A stretch of 64,000 bases of DNA from Mucilaginibacter aurantiaciroseus (GCF_024055595.1 NZ_JAMXOF010000003.1:434001-498000), one strand, 5' to 3'; shown: positions 25,418 to 34,588, counted from the stretch's first letter. Notes: generated by a model from the sequence alone, not told the origin. Program-made: numbers and translations.

Positions 25418-26968
25418 TTAAATGTAATATCTGAAAGGCAAGGCAGGTTTGAGCCCATCTAAATTCCCTGCGGTAAGTACCTCACCAATAACATTGGCAA
25501 ACTTAAGCGTAACAGGTAGTCCATCACAAAAGCGGCAGGAATTGTAGTTGAGTTTCGTGAGGGCAAGGATATCCTTACAAACCGTTTCAATTTTAACGTT
25601 ACCTTTTCCGCGGGTGATTTGGATGGTCAATGGGTTTGGAGTTTCCATGCCGAGGGGTTGCTGGAGGCGGGGAATGAAGCCTTTCGTCCACAGGAACGCA
25701 TTGTTTTCATCTTTCACGAGGTAGCTGCCCCGCAAAATTGGAAAGTTTTTATCCCGGTATAGTTTAAATACTTTTTCGTCTTTAATACTGACGCCGACGA
25801 GGTTAATCTCCAGCTCTGCAACCGCATCACAAAAGCCCGCCCATTCTTCATTGTTGAAATGTGTGCGGCCGTGAATGAATATTTCTTTCGGTAATTGCTG
25901 TTCGTTTGATTTTTTAAATGATTGGATGGCTTTTGTCAACAGGTCAAGGGCGGCTTCCCGGGTCAGGTGATATTCCCTAGTGTCTTCGTTGTACCATGGC
26001 CCTACCGCACCCTTGAATACCATTCCATCGCCGGAATCCAAAAACATCTGCGCCGCACAGCAGGCGTATTTACTTTTCTTTTGTCTTTCGTCGATCTTGA
26101 AGACCATACCTATATAACAAACATCCTTGCGGATGCCGCCCAATTTCCAGGGCAGGCCGCCAATTTTGTAATAGGTAGAGGTCGCGATATTCCAGGCCAC
26201 ATCAGTTTCCATATGCGACAGGTCCCTTTTAGGTTCCCGGTTTTTTTTAAGAAACTCATCTTCCAGATATGCCACGGTAGATTCGCGGATAATCTGGGTC
26301 AATATTTCGTGTTTAAGCAATTTTAGTTTTAATTGATTATGAAAGTTGTTGTCATAATCATAAGCTTTTTTCAGTTTGGCATATTCCGGTTCAATCTCAT
26401 CAAATAAGCCGGGATTGGAACGCTCGTATTTGTTTTTGATACCGATCTTGATGGGGTCGCCAAGTCCCTTGGATTTGATGCGGCCGTGCTGATAGACCTG
26501 ATCCGGGATGACAACGAACCAGAGATTCACGGGCGGCCGATCGTCATCGGTCTTATATTCGATCAGTGAATCCACATAGAGGTCTACCATGCTAGCCACC
26601 CGGACGTGATTATCGGTGTAGCGGTAATATTCATTCAATTTCGTTTCGTCTACTTTGAGCTCAACTGTTGAATTGAGATTGATGGTGATACCGAAGATGG
26701 CTTCAAAGCCTGGATAGAACGGCTTGGCGTAATCCTTTTTTAGCGGCATCATGGGTTTCAGGAACTTGTTGATCCATTTTTTCATCCGCGCGATGCCTTT
26801 TTCGGTGCCGATCAGTCCTACAGAAAAGTTATTGATCTTGTTTTTGTTGAATGGCCCAAATAAAGTCAGGCCATCTCGTGGATCACTAACTTTCTGATCG
26901 TGGTTGAAGAGCAGCAGAGGTTCCGCAATATGTTTGAGCTCAAGCACTGTTACCTCCTTCTTCGTCAT
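25418..26968 (-). CDS. Short prokaryotic Argonaute (MID-PIWI) of a SPARTA system
   Basis: 516 residues, the usual length of short pAgo proteins that consist of MID and PIWI domains only. Recognisable PIWI-type stretches: DVAWNIATSTYYKIGGLPWKL, CYIGMVFK, EIFIHGRTHFNNEEWAGF and the C-terminal IQITRGKG ... DILALTKLNYNS, ending in a hydrophobic tail (LPFRYYI). In short pAgos the PIWI domain is catalytically inactive and the protein uses a guide to sense nucleic acid. It overlaps the upstream TIR-APAZ gene by 29 bp. Together they should form a guide-programmed complex that destroys NAD+ when it meets invader DNA. Confidence 0.88.
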   Translation of the reverse strand: MTKKEVTVLELKHIAEPLLLFNHDQKVSDPRDGLTLFGPFNKNKINNFSVGLIGTEKGIARMKKWINKFLKPMMPLKKDYAKPFYPGFEAIFGITINLNSTVELKVDETKLNEYYRYTDNHVRVASMVDLYVDSLIEYKTDDDRPPVNLWFVVIPDQVYQHGRIKSKGLGDPIKIGIKNKYERSNPGLFDEIEPEYAKLKKAYDYDNNFHNQLKLKLLKHEILTQIIRESTVAYLEDEFLKKNREPKRDLSHMETDVAWNIATSTYYKIGGLPWKLGGIRKDVCYIGMVFKIDERQKKSKYACCAAQMFLDSGDGMVFKGAVGPWYNEDTREYHLTREAALDLLTKAIQSFKKSNEQQLPKEIFIHGRTHFNNEEWAGFCDAVAELEINLVGVSIKDEKVFKLYRDKNFPILRGSYLVKDENNAFLWTKGFIPRLQQPLGMETPNPLTIQITRGKGNVKIETVCKDILALTKLNYNSCRFCDGLPVTLKFANVIGEVLTAGNLDGLKPALPFRYYI

Positions 26969-28406
26969 CGTAAAATTCTTCTTCGTCCAAATAACTGTCG
27001 ATCGGCTTCAGTCTTTCCTCGTCATTAGGCTCGAAATAGCTGAATTTGGCCTCAAAAGTGATCGGGGTGGTAGAAAGCGTGATCGTTTCTTCTTCGGCGA
27101 CGGTCAGGACGATCTCATCGGCTTCCGTGTTAGAAAGGCGGGACAAAAACGCAAGCAGCTGGTCGCGCCACTCTTTATTGTACATTGTTTTTCCTTTGTT
27201 TCTCCGGGCGCTGTGCATCTGTTTTTTATCGGTCCAGGGTTTGATGCCGTCATCAGTGAAGATGATATGGCTTTTAAAACTGAAACAAAGTTCAGGATAG
27301 AGCATTGGGCGGAAGCTGATGCCGAAATGCCAGAATCCATCATAATACTTACCGGATACGCCGATGTTTTTGGGCTTACCGTTCAGCATGAACCGGCCCT
27401 TCGCCTTATCTTCTTTATGTTCAAAGAAATAACAGTTACTATTGGACAGTTCATAGATCTTCAATTCCATTTCTTTCAGGTAGCTTTCCAAGCACTCGCG
27501 TAGTAACCTTACCAGTAAACGCCGGAAGTCGTGATATTCCGGAAAGGAATCGGATTCGTACCATTGCAGCGCATCCGAGCTGTCCTTTACCAATTGCTCA
27601 ATAGGCTGTACTTCTAAATTTTCATCAGCCAGAAAATAATTGAGCGTTTTTTGAAATGTGACGATCATGTTACCGTGCCGGTAGCCGGGATAAACCAGGT
27701 TCTTTACGACGGCCTTTGCCTGTTCATCATTATAGAATTTATAAAAGTGGACCTTTTTTGGAAGGACCGGTATTTTTAGCCAGTTGGAAAAGAAGAGGTC
27801 TTTCTCTTTGTATTCTATGCCGGAATAGGTGGTGTAAACATTATCATACCAATCCATAATAGAGTTGGTATTGGCCGCTACTTTGGGCACTTTGTCAAAA
27901 GCCAATTTGCGCAAAAGCCTTTTGAGTCCTTCGCCCCAGTTATTTTCAAAGGAGATGATGTTCTTGCGGTTGAGTCCGATACGGGCATTATAGGGACAGT
28001 TATCAACCTTCACCGGGATGATAAAATCTTTTAACTGGTATTGCCGTTCGATGCTTTTGCAATGTTCCCATTCATCCAGCACCCCGCTTTTATTAAAGGT
28101 CACACCGGAAACGACCAGTATATATTTGATGCTTTGATATTCCAGCAAGTCTTGCAGATTCTTCCAGTAATCGGCCTCCCCACCCAGTAAGAAAGACAAG
28201 TCGCATTCACAGTTATACCCTTCATTTTTCAATTTGGATTGAAGCCAAAGCGTAAATTCGTTATCCTCCGGGGTCGCGTGGCCAATAAATAGAATATCTC
28301 TTTTCAATACTTCCAAATCAGTTTTAATTAAGGGATCAGGTAAAAATACGGAAGTCTGTTCATATTGTCCAGGGTCAGATATCAGAACCCCTATCCCAAT
28401 CGACAT
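26940..28406 (-). CDS. TIR-APAZ protein of a SPARTA system
   Basis: 488 residues. The N-terminal TIR domain (about 35-180) begins DILFIGHATPEDNEFTLWL and contains LGGEADYWKNL with Glu77 as the probable NADase catalytic residue, then KYILVVSG. The remainder (about 190-480) is an APAZ domain, including KVHFYKFYNDEQAKAVVKNLVYPGYRHG and ending in an acidic tail. TIR-APAZ pairs with short Argonaute and, on guide-target binding, oligomerises and depletes NAD(P)+, causing abortive infection. Its start overlaps the preceding DUF4145 gene by 32 bp. Confidence 0.88.
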   Translation of the reverse strand: MSIGIGVLISDPGQYEQTSVFLPDPLIKTDLEVLKRDILFIGHATPEDNEFTLWLQSKLKNEGYNCECDLSFLLGGEADYWKNLQDLLEYQSIKYILVVSGVTFNKSGVLDEWEHCKSIERQYQLKDFIIPVKVDNCPYNARIGLNRKNIISFENNWGEGLKRLLRKLAFDKVPKVAANTNSIMDWYDNVYTTYSGIEYKEKDLFFSNWLKIPVLPKKVHFYKFYNDEQAKAVVKNLVYPGYRHGNMIVTFQKTLNYFLADENLEVQPIEQLVKDSSDALQWYESDSFPEYHDFRRLLVRLLRECLESYLKEMELKIYELSNSNCYFFEHKEDKAKGRFMLNGKPKNIGVSGKYYDGFWHFGISFRPMLYPELCFSFKSHIIFTDDGIKPWTDKKQMHSARRNKGKTMYNKEWRDQLLAFLSRLSNTEADEIVLTVAEEETITLSTTPITFEAKFSYFEPNDEERLKPIDSYLDEEEFYDDEEGGNSA

Positions 28407-29301
28407 CTACGATCGTATAATATTGCACAGGCGGTAATTTCCTATCCGATGATTCTTTTAATTCGCCTTTGGCTAGCTTGGTGTACTCGCCGCTCTCGAT
28501 CTTTGCTAAAAGCTCTCGTTCAAACTCCGAGCCTTTGTCGTGTAACCTTCGTGCCGATTTGCCGAGGATCTTGCCGAGGGTAAGTGAATCGCCAACGGTA
28601 AGTTTGGTCATGGCTGTGCTGAGCAAGGTTCGGAATCCATTGAAGTCTGTAACCACTTTTTCAAGACCGCCTTTGATCTGCTGATCGATGATGTACAGGT
28701 TATTCAAAAGGTGGTCGACTATATTCAATACGATGTACAGATCGGCTTCTTTGGGAACGATCATGTCGTGTGCGGAGTCATTGCCCGAAAAGCGGATGGT
28801 ATGCAGTCTTGCCGCTTCGCGTGGCGTAATCAGCTTTTTGATCACCATTTTGTCGATTTGCGGTTTGAGGTCTTCCATCTCTTTCACTTTGATGCCCTGA
28901 TCGATGCAAATGGCTTCTATTATTGTCCTGAAACCGATCGCTGTTAGCAAATGTGATTTAGCGGTGAATGCCCTGAGTGTGTCCTCATAAACAATACGGA
29001 TCTTATCCGGCAAGAGCGCGGTTTCCAGTTCGTTCCGGTGAAAATCAAGGGTCTGCGGATAATAGACAATGGTCGTTGTCGGGAAATGGTCGTTTTCCTG
29101 CTGATCATAATACATCATTTCATAGTCCTCGGTGGTGGTCCGGTAGGAAACGGCTTCGCAACCGTCGCATTGGACTATCGCATAATAGTGAACGACCTGG
29201 TAATGCCACGAGCCGTCGATCTTTAAAAGTTCTTTTACGGTATGATTCGTGTTCTTAAAGCAATCCCTGCAATAATTATCAATCTTTTGTCCTTTATCCA
29301 T
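28375..29301 (-). CDS. DUF4145-like protein with N-terminal zinc ribbon, in the SPARTA operon
   Basis: 308 residues. Two CxxC pairs near the N-terminus (YCRDCFKNTNH ... QCDGCEAVSYR) form a zinc ribbon. The DUF4145-type helical core follows: FTAKSHLLTAIGFRTIIEAICIDQGIK ... RLHTIRFSGNDSAHDM. The last 90 residues are extra to the usual domain. DUF4145 proteins are repeatedly found beside restriction and other defence genes, but no activity is established. Overlap of 32 bp with tir-apaz and 3 bp from the gene upstream suggests co-translation, so it may be a regulator or additional subunit of the SPARTA system. Confidence 0.72.
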   Translation of the reverse strand: MDKGQKIDNYCRDCFKNTNHTVKELLKIDGSWHYQVVHYYAIVQCDGCEAVSYRTTTEDYEMMYYDQQENDHFPTTTIVYYPQTLDFHRNELETALLPDKIRIVYEDTLRAFTAKSHLLTAIGFRTIIEAICIDQGIKVKEMEDLKPQIDKMVIKKLITPREAARLHTIRFSGNDSAHDMIVPKEADLYIVLNIVDHLLNNLYIIDQQIKGGLEKVVTDFNGFRTLLSTAMTKLTVGDSLTLGKILGKSARRLHDKGSEFERELLAKIESGEYTKLAKGELKESSDRKLPPVQYYTIVDVDWDRGSDI

Positions 29302-29304
29302 GAG

Positions 29305-29778
29305 TTATTTATCCTTTTTGCCGGCCATATTCAAAAAGTACCAATCCGCGATCTTTTTGTTATTGAGCTTGCCGCTGGTCAGCGATGCCCAGCTTTCGGC
29401 AACGCCGATCCATCCTGCTTTACGTTCCTGGAAATTATCCAGCATCTGGTCTACGGCTCCCGGGTCTCCCTGTTCGGTGAATTTGGTGCGCATGTAGAGG
29501 AGTTTGTCCAGCGTTTCTGCCCAGTCTTGCTCGGTAGCTCTGCCTGATAAGGTAAAATCGATCAGCTTGATCATATAAAGTGTTTTCTGCACCACTTGCT
29601 TCGGACCCATCCCATCGCTATCTAGTTGCTTCGCAAAATTCGTAATCCGCAATAGCGGCGTTCCGCTAAAGGGCTCCGGGTCAAGAAGGAAATGGCTGGC
29701 CAATGCCCCAAGATCATCCTGGTGCGTGGCTTCCAGGCTCAGGTACCATTGCTGGATCTGGTCCAAAGGAGTATCCAT
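29305..29778 (-). CDS. Unknown 157-residue protein in the SPARTA operon
   Basis: Not recognised. All-helical in appearance, acidic, no signal peptide or membrane segment. Notable stretches: MDTPLDQIQQWYLSLEATHQDD at the start (helix), RITNFAKQLDSDGMGPKQVVQ and QDWAETLDKLLYMRTKF. It lies 3 bp before the DUF4145 gene and 5 bp after the gene at 29784, so it is firmly inside the operon. It may be a structural partner of the neighbouring 121-residue protein. Confidence 0.6.
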   Translation of the reverse strand: MDTPLDQIQQWYLSLEATHQDDLGALASHFLLDPEPFSGTPLLRITNFAKQLDSDGMGPKQVVQKTLYMIKLIDFTLSGRATEQDWAETLDKLLYMRTKFTEQGDPGAVDQMLDNFQERKAGWIGVAESWASLTSGKLNNKKIADWYFLNMAGKKDK

Positions 29779-29783
29779 CGTAT

Positions 29784-30149
29784 TTATATGCGTGTAAATG
29801 GTGTCAAATAAGTAAACAGGTCCCGTTGCTTATTTTTTAGGTCCAATAGCTTGGCGATCGTCCCATTTAACTCGTCGCCCTGGTAGGCAGCCACGCGCGC
29901 ACTGAGTTCCTCCCAGAGCTTGTTGATGATCCCTTTGTCCCCAGCGGCCATACCCAGCGTCTGTACTTTTTCGAGGATATTCAGGTCAGCAAAAAGCTTC
30001 AGCAACACCGTTGAGATTTCGGCATTGATATCGTGGTAAACTTTTTTGTGGTCAGATTCTTCAATGCCTTTGTCAGTAAGCAGCGTAGTTTGCGCATCCA
30101 GGTCTGTGACGACCATCAAGAGTGCGGGCATAAATTGATTTGCATTCAT
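29784..30149 (-). CDS. Unknown 121-residue protein, first gene of the SPARTA operon
   Basis: Not recognised. Helical, with repeated hydrophobic heptads (NAEISTVLLKLFADLNILEKVQTLG ... LWEELSARVAAYQG). No Cys, no transmembrane segment. A TATTTTTG box lies 31 bp upstream of its ATG. Position at the head of the operon would fit a regulator, but no helix-turn-helix is evident. Confidence 0.58.
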   Translation of the reverse strand: MNANQFMPALLMVVTDLDAQTTLLTDKGIEESDHKKVYHDINAEISTVLLKLFADLNILEKVQTLGMAAGDKGIINKLWEELSARVAAYQGDELNGTIAKLLDLKNKQRDLFTYLTPFTRI

Positions 30150-30180
30150 ATAAAAGGATTAGGGTATTAATAATGAGTAT

Positions 30181-30188
30181 CAAAAATA
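30181..30188 (-). promoter_or_regulatory. Candidate -7 box of the SPARTA operon
   Basis: Reads TATTTTTG on the minus strand, matching TAnnTTTG, 31 bp upstream of the first ATG at 30149. No clear -33 element. The 187-bp gap to 30337 is shared with the divergent HNH-TPR gene. Confidence 0.35.
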
Positions 30189-30336
30189 CATAATATTAAG
30201 TTCTAAATAGCCGTGGCTCATATTCTTCAATGCTGCCTAAATGCGTATTGTGGTATCAGCGAAAAGGCGCTGGCTATTGGTTGTGGATCGGGCGGTAAAA
30301 AGCTAAGTTAAAAAAATACTGCTAACTTCGGCTTAG

Positions 30337-32841
30337 ATGAGCGCGAGGAAGGAAACCCCGATACGTTTAAGTCCTTCTAAAGAGACCTTGAACCGGCTTT
30401 TTGCCGTATCGGGGAACGTATGCTCCTTTCCAGGCTGCGACCACCCGGTCTTCGATGAAGACTTTGAACTGGTGGCGCAGGTCTGCCATATCGAGGCAGC
30501 GATGCCGGGAGGTGAGCGCTTCAATACGGAATCCAATAATGAGGACCGCCGCAAGCAGGAGAACCTGATGGTGATGTGCCTACGGCACCACGTGAAAACG
30601 AATAACGTCTTAGTCTATACGACCGAAAAGCTGCGGGAAATGAAACGCGACCATGAGACCCAGTTCCTGGAGAGAGACAAACAGGTGCCGATCCCGCCGA
30701 TGGCCGTGGATAAGGCTTATGACGAGATCAAAAAGATCTCCGAACAGATCTTAACGACGGTACTGAGTACGGATGCTAAGGTCGACCGACTGATCGAGCA
30801 AAACGAACAGCTGACCGCGCTGGTGACGGCCCAATCGGCCGGGCCGGCAGACTCCCCATTCAAATCCGAAATCGACCGGATCATGTCGCTGCGGGATACG
30901 TTCAATCAGCAGAGCGCTATCAATCTCTTCACCAAATTCCGCGAAGATAACTGGGACAAGCTTACGTCGAACGAAAAATTCCGCACGCTGGCGAACCTGG
31001 CCATTTGTTATTTGGAAATCAACAGCGACGGGGAGGCGGCCGACTTGTTCATCGAGGCGCTCGAACACGAACCAAACCTGGTGAAGGCTCTTGGACTGGC
31101 GGCGCTCGGCTACACCATAAAGGAAGACAGCGCACACGCTGAAGAAATGACGGCCAGGGCGCTGGTGCTGGACCCGCTCGACATCAATGCGTACCAGGCG
31201 GTCATCCACACGATGGGGCTGAAGGGCGAAACTTTCGGAACGATCCTATCGGCCATTCCGGAAGCAATCCGCCAGCAGCACGAGATCGCCTACGCGCTGG
31301 CTTATGTAGCCCGGGAACGCGGTCTGCTCAATGATGCGCTGACCTGGTTGCAGATCGCATATGACCAGACGGAAGGACAAAAGGCAGACCTCACGGCGGC
31401 TATTGCCAACGTGCTGCTGGAAACCATCAATGCCGAATCCTTCCTGCTGAACGGCATCGTTGACCAGGATGGTAAAAATAAGGCGCGGCTTGCGCTGCAA
31501 TATTATACTGAGGGGTGGGCCGCCATCGCGGCGTCCACCTTACGGCCTTCAAGGTCGTGGTGGCTGGTCAACCGTGCCGTTGCCAAAAAGTTCCTCGGCG
31601 ACAAGCAAGGTGCCTACGACGACGTACTGGCGGCCTGGGAATTGAACAGCGATTTTTGGACCTCGCGGCACCTGGCCGTAGCTGCCCTTGACGTCCGAGA
31701 TTTCGAACAACTGCACAAAGCGCTGGCCCGCATGAGCGAAACGGCCACGGATGAGGATGAAAAGACACAGACCACGCTGTTTATAGCCGAGGTCGACGTA
31801 TTGGAGGGGCGCCGGGAGCAGGGTGTCGCCGTCATGGAAGGGATGCTGAAGAACGGGCTCGGCGAAAAGGAAACGATCTATTTCCGCAACAAGCTGGTCG
31901 AACTATACAGCACGGCCGGCGATACGGCAACTGCCGAAAAACTGATCGCCCAGATGGTTACAGAGCATCCGGATGCAGTGCGCACTTATATTACGCAGGC
32001 GCAGTTCCTGAACCTGACCGGACGCAGCAACGAAGTCAGGGCAAGTCTGGAAAAGGCGAAAGCGTTGATCAATGACGATACTACTGCCCGTGACATGCAC
32101 GAACTGGCGGAGTTATTTTATCTGAGCGGCGAGCGCAAGATCGTGGCGAAGCTCTTGGAACGGATCGCCAATCCCGGGATCTATTCCAAGATCACCCGGC
32201 AACTGCTGCTGGCCTACTATGAAGCCGGCGAACATGCGAAGCTGATCAAAACCTGTGAGGGGCTGCTGGCAGCTTACGGGCCGATCGATATGGTGACCGA
32301 AATGCTCTCCTGGGCCTACGAAGGTTTGGACGACCTTCCGGCGGCGGTCGAAGTTTTGACGGATTACCTGGAGATCTATCCCGCAGACCAATTGATTCAG
32401 TCCAGGCTGGCCTTCGTATATTACCGGCAACTGGGCAAAGAAAACCTTGCTAAACTATTGGCCACCATCGATCATATCGACCAGACCCTGCCCATGGAGA
32501 CTCAATTCAAACTGGCGCGGATGTTCGAATACATAGGCGATCTGAAGAACTTTAAAAAATTCAGTTATGAAGTGCGCCGCAACTTTTACGAGCAGGCACA
32601 GGCGCATGATACTTTTGTGTCGATGTTTACCGAGTTCACGCCCAATGAGGCGCCAGCCAGCAAACCAGTAGCGGCGGCTTTGCATACCGCTGTCACCGTT
32701 AAATTAAACGATGCCCACGTTACTTACATCATTGAAGACAGGGATCATTATTTCAAGACACGGGGCGAAATAAGCCCGCAGAGCCCGATGGGTGCCGCGC
32801 TTATGGGAAAAGCAGTCGGTGAAGCATTTGTACTGGAGTAG
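30337..32841 (+). CDS. HNH-like/TPR/GreAB-C protein, 5' part of a gene split by an amber codon
   Basis: 834 residues to a TAG at 32839-32841. Residues 25-90 form an HNH-type zinc-binding endonuclease-like module: VCSFPGCDH, QVCHIEAAMPGG, ENLMVMCLRHH. A short coiled coil follows, then a long TPR superhelix (about 180-770; for example FRTLANLAICYLEINSDGEA, LVKALGLAALGYTIKEDSAHA). The last 50 residues (YIIEDRDHYFKTRGEISPQS then PMGAALMGKAVGEAF) are the start of a GreA/GreB C-terminal-like domain, cut off at VLE. The same frame continues after the stop with the rest of that domain (YEIVHI) and a PIN-like domain. It is notably GC-rich compared with the restriction genes. Probably a predicted conflict-system protein of the TPR-GreAB-C-PIN type; the break may inactivate it. 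Confidence 0.75.
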   Translation: MSARKETPIRLSPSKETLNRLFAVSGNVCSFPGCDHPVFDEDFELVAQVCHIEAAMPGGERFNTESNNEDRRKQENLMVMCLRHHVKTNNVLVYTTEKLREMKRDHETQFLERDKQVPIPPMAVDKAYDEIKKISEQILTTVLSTDAKVDRLIEQNEQLTALVTAQSAGPADSPFKSEIDRIMSLRDTFNQQSAINLFTKFREDNWDKLTSNEKFRTLANLAICYLEINSDGEAADLFIEALEHEPNLVKALGLAALGYTIKEDSAHAEEMTARALVLDPLDINAYQAVIHTMGLKGETFGTILSAIPEAIRQQHEIAYALAYVARERGLLNDALTWLQIAYDQTEGQKADLTAAIANVLLETINAESFLLNGIVDQDGKNKARLALQYYTEGWAAIAASTLRPSRSWWLVNRAVAKKFLGDKQGAYDDVLAAWELNSDFWTSRHLAVAALDVRDFEQLHKALARMSETATDEDEKTQTTLFIAEVDVLEGRREQGVAVMEGMLKNGLGEKETIYFRNKLVELYSTAGDTATAEKLIAQMVTEHPDAVRTYITQAQFLNLTGRSNEVRASLEKAKALINDDTTARDMHELAELFYLSGERKIVAKLLERIANPGIYSKITRQLLLAYYEAGEHAKLIKTCEGLLAAYGPIDMVTEMLSWAYEGLDDLPAAVEVLTDYLEIYPADQLIQSRLAFVYYRQLGKENLAKLLATIDHIDQTLPMETQFKLARMFEYIGDLKNFKKFSYEVRRNFYEQAQAHDTFVSMFTEFTPNEAPASKPVAAALHTAVTVKLNDAHVTYIIEDRDHYFKTRGEISPQSPMGAALMGKAVGEAFVLE

Positions 32842-34146
32842 GACGGACTACAGCAGGAATATGAGATCGTCCATATCGCTGACAAGTTCAGCTTTGCTTT
32901 CAATGAAAGCTTTTGTCTGCTGACCACTAAGTTCGTCGGCGAAGCCAAGACCAAAAAGATCACCATTCCGCAAAAGGAAAATGGCGAACTGGATTTGGAA
33001 GCGTTTTTCGCACCGCTGAGATCCGGCGTAGACGACGACCGGTATATTGAAGCCATCTACCGCGAGCGAAAGCTACCTATTGGCGTGGCGGCAAGTTTTA
33101 AAAGGATCTCGCCGATCCGCTCTTGGGCACATTACATGGCAGACCCGGCACTCGGCGTATTCACGACAGGCCCGAATGAGGAACTGCTTATCGCCGAAAG
33201 GCTGATCCGTGCAGGAAAGCCGCTGGTGCTGGACATTCTGGCGATCACCACGCTGTCCAGTCTTGACGTGCTGGATGACCTGAACAAGCTTCCCAATCAA
33301 AAGATCGTTACCCGTTCTACGCTGGAAGAACTTTACGACCTGCTCAAAGAGCAGCAGCGCAGCAGCCAGAGCGGCACTTTTACAGTAGGCTATGCAGACG
33401 GACAGTATCTTAAACAGGTGCTCAGCCCGGAAAATATCCAGGCGCAAGTCAGCCACTTGCAGGGACTGGCGGATTGGGTGAACACTCATTGCCAGGTCGT
33501 GCCGGTGACTGCGGCGCTGAAACTGAACGCCCATAAAAAGCAGGACCTCGACGGCAAGATGGGAAAGAGTTTTGTTGACAGCATCCTGACCGCCCAGGAT
33601 CAAAATGCAGTGCTTTATGCCGAGGAAATGCCGTTGCGCGGCTTTGCCTTTGTGAATTACCAAGTCAACGGCTGCGCGACGTTCATCCTGCTCCGGGTGC
33701 TCCGCGACCTGAAGCTGATCGATACAGGAAGGTTCCGGGACAAAACCCTGCACTTGATGGGGATGAACTATAAGTTCATCCCCGTCGACGCTGATATCCT
33801 TTACCTGGCCGCCACAAAATCGAAATATACCACAGGATTCCCATTTAACGTCGCCGTCAACGGGTTGATCGCGCCACTGATGCTCCAAGGTTTTGAGACC
33901 GCAGAAGCGGTTAAATTCTTCTACAAACTCTATAGGGAAAAGCTAACCGTGATCCTCGACTCTGGTAACATCAATCATATCCAAACCCTGCTACATGCTA
34001 CCCTCAACACCTTATGCAAACTTTTCCCACCAAGGCTGTTGGAAGAAGACCTGATGCGAAAGATTGACCGAGTGTTTATATACCTGCCGGTTCAGCAGCA
34101 CGAACTCCGCAATATAATCAGGCAATATTTCAGCAAAGCAATATAA
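32842..34146 (+). pseudogene. 3' part of the split gene: rest of GreAB-C domain plus PIN-like nuclease domain
   Basis: Open in the same frame as 30337-32841 for 434 codons directly after the TAG. It begins with the end of the GreAB-C fold (LQQEYEIVHIADKF), then a linker, then a PIN-like region: KPLVLDILAITTLSSLDVLDDL ... QKIVTRSTLEELYDLL (about 33214-33350) with the early Asp typical of PIN nucleases. The only possible internal starts (a TTG at 32995 and later ones) lie after the GreAB-C fold, so separate translation would leave the PIN domain without its partner. Either a nonsense mutation, a readthrough site or a sequencing error. Confidence 0.7.
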
Positions 34147-34564
34147 ACGCTCATGCCCCGCTTCACACTGTGTAGCCCACGGTCAACCAGGTGTTTTGCA
34201 CTTCGTACTTAGTTGCTAATACGGTTGCGTATCAATTTGTCGAACGATATAGCACAATTAAGATATTGGGTTCTCCAACTTATAAAAAATTAACTTATAG
34301 CATTTTATTCAATAAAGGATAACTGAACATTATCATTCGTTGGAATAAGCGAGTCCTGTTTTAGTCGTAAATAGGGTTTAAGCTATTACCTTTTTTACGA
34401 CGTTTGAGGAAATTACTCTCAACATATATTGCAGCAATCGACATTAATCACTATTTTACTTAGGTCATTAGGAATCAATCTGTATCAAATCAAACGTGGA
34501 AAATTCGGGAATTACCACAGCTTGAAGATTATAAATTATTGAAAATAAGGAGTGTACTAAACTT
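34147..34564. other. Non-coding right end of element 2
   Basis: AT-rich, about 420 bp, no gene found. It contains AATTCGGGA at 34502-34510, a half copy of the GGGAGT/AATTCGGGAG arm-like repeats seen at the left end (5263-5280), which would fit a right-arm integrase site. Otherwise nothing recognised. Confidence 0.4.
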
Positions 34565-34588
34565 GGTTCGAATCCCGTCCATTCCGCT
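34565..34588 (+). other. Attachment site (tRNA 3'-end core), right boundary of element 2
   Basis: 24 bp matching 5138-5161 with a single change (GGTTCGAATCCC instead of GGTTCGAGTCCC). The flanking sequence on the left differs from that at 5138, that on the right is related (CAAAATTGA, then a terminator hairpin, then arm-like repeats, then integrase coding sequence). The distance between cores is 29,427 bp, which gives the size of element 2. Confidence 0.75.

Noticed and set aside
26904..27503. A 199-codon plus-strand frame
   Set aside because: It is antisense to the TIR-APAZ gene, which has clear domain motifs and operon overlaps.
30751..31209. A 152-codon minus-strand frame within the TPR region
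   Set aside because: Shadow of the GC-rich TPR gene; no recognisable protein features.
33073..33888. A 271-codon minus-strand frame
   Set aside because: Antisense to the GC-rich PIN-containing half of the split gene; long antisense frames are expected there.
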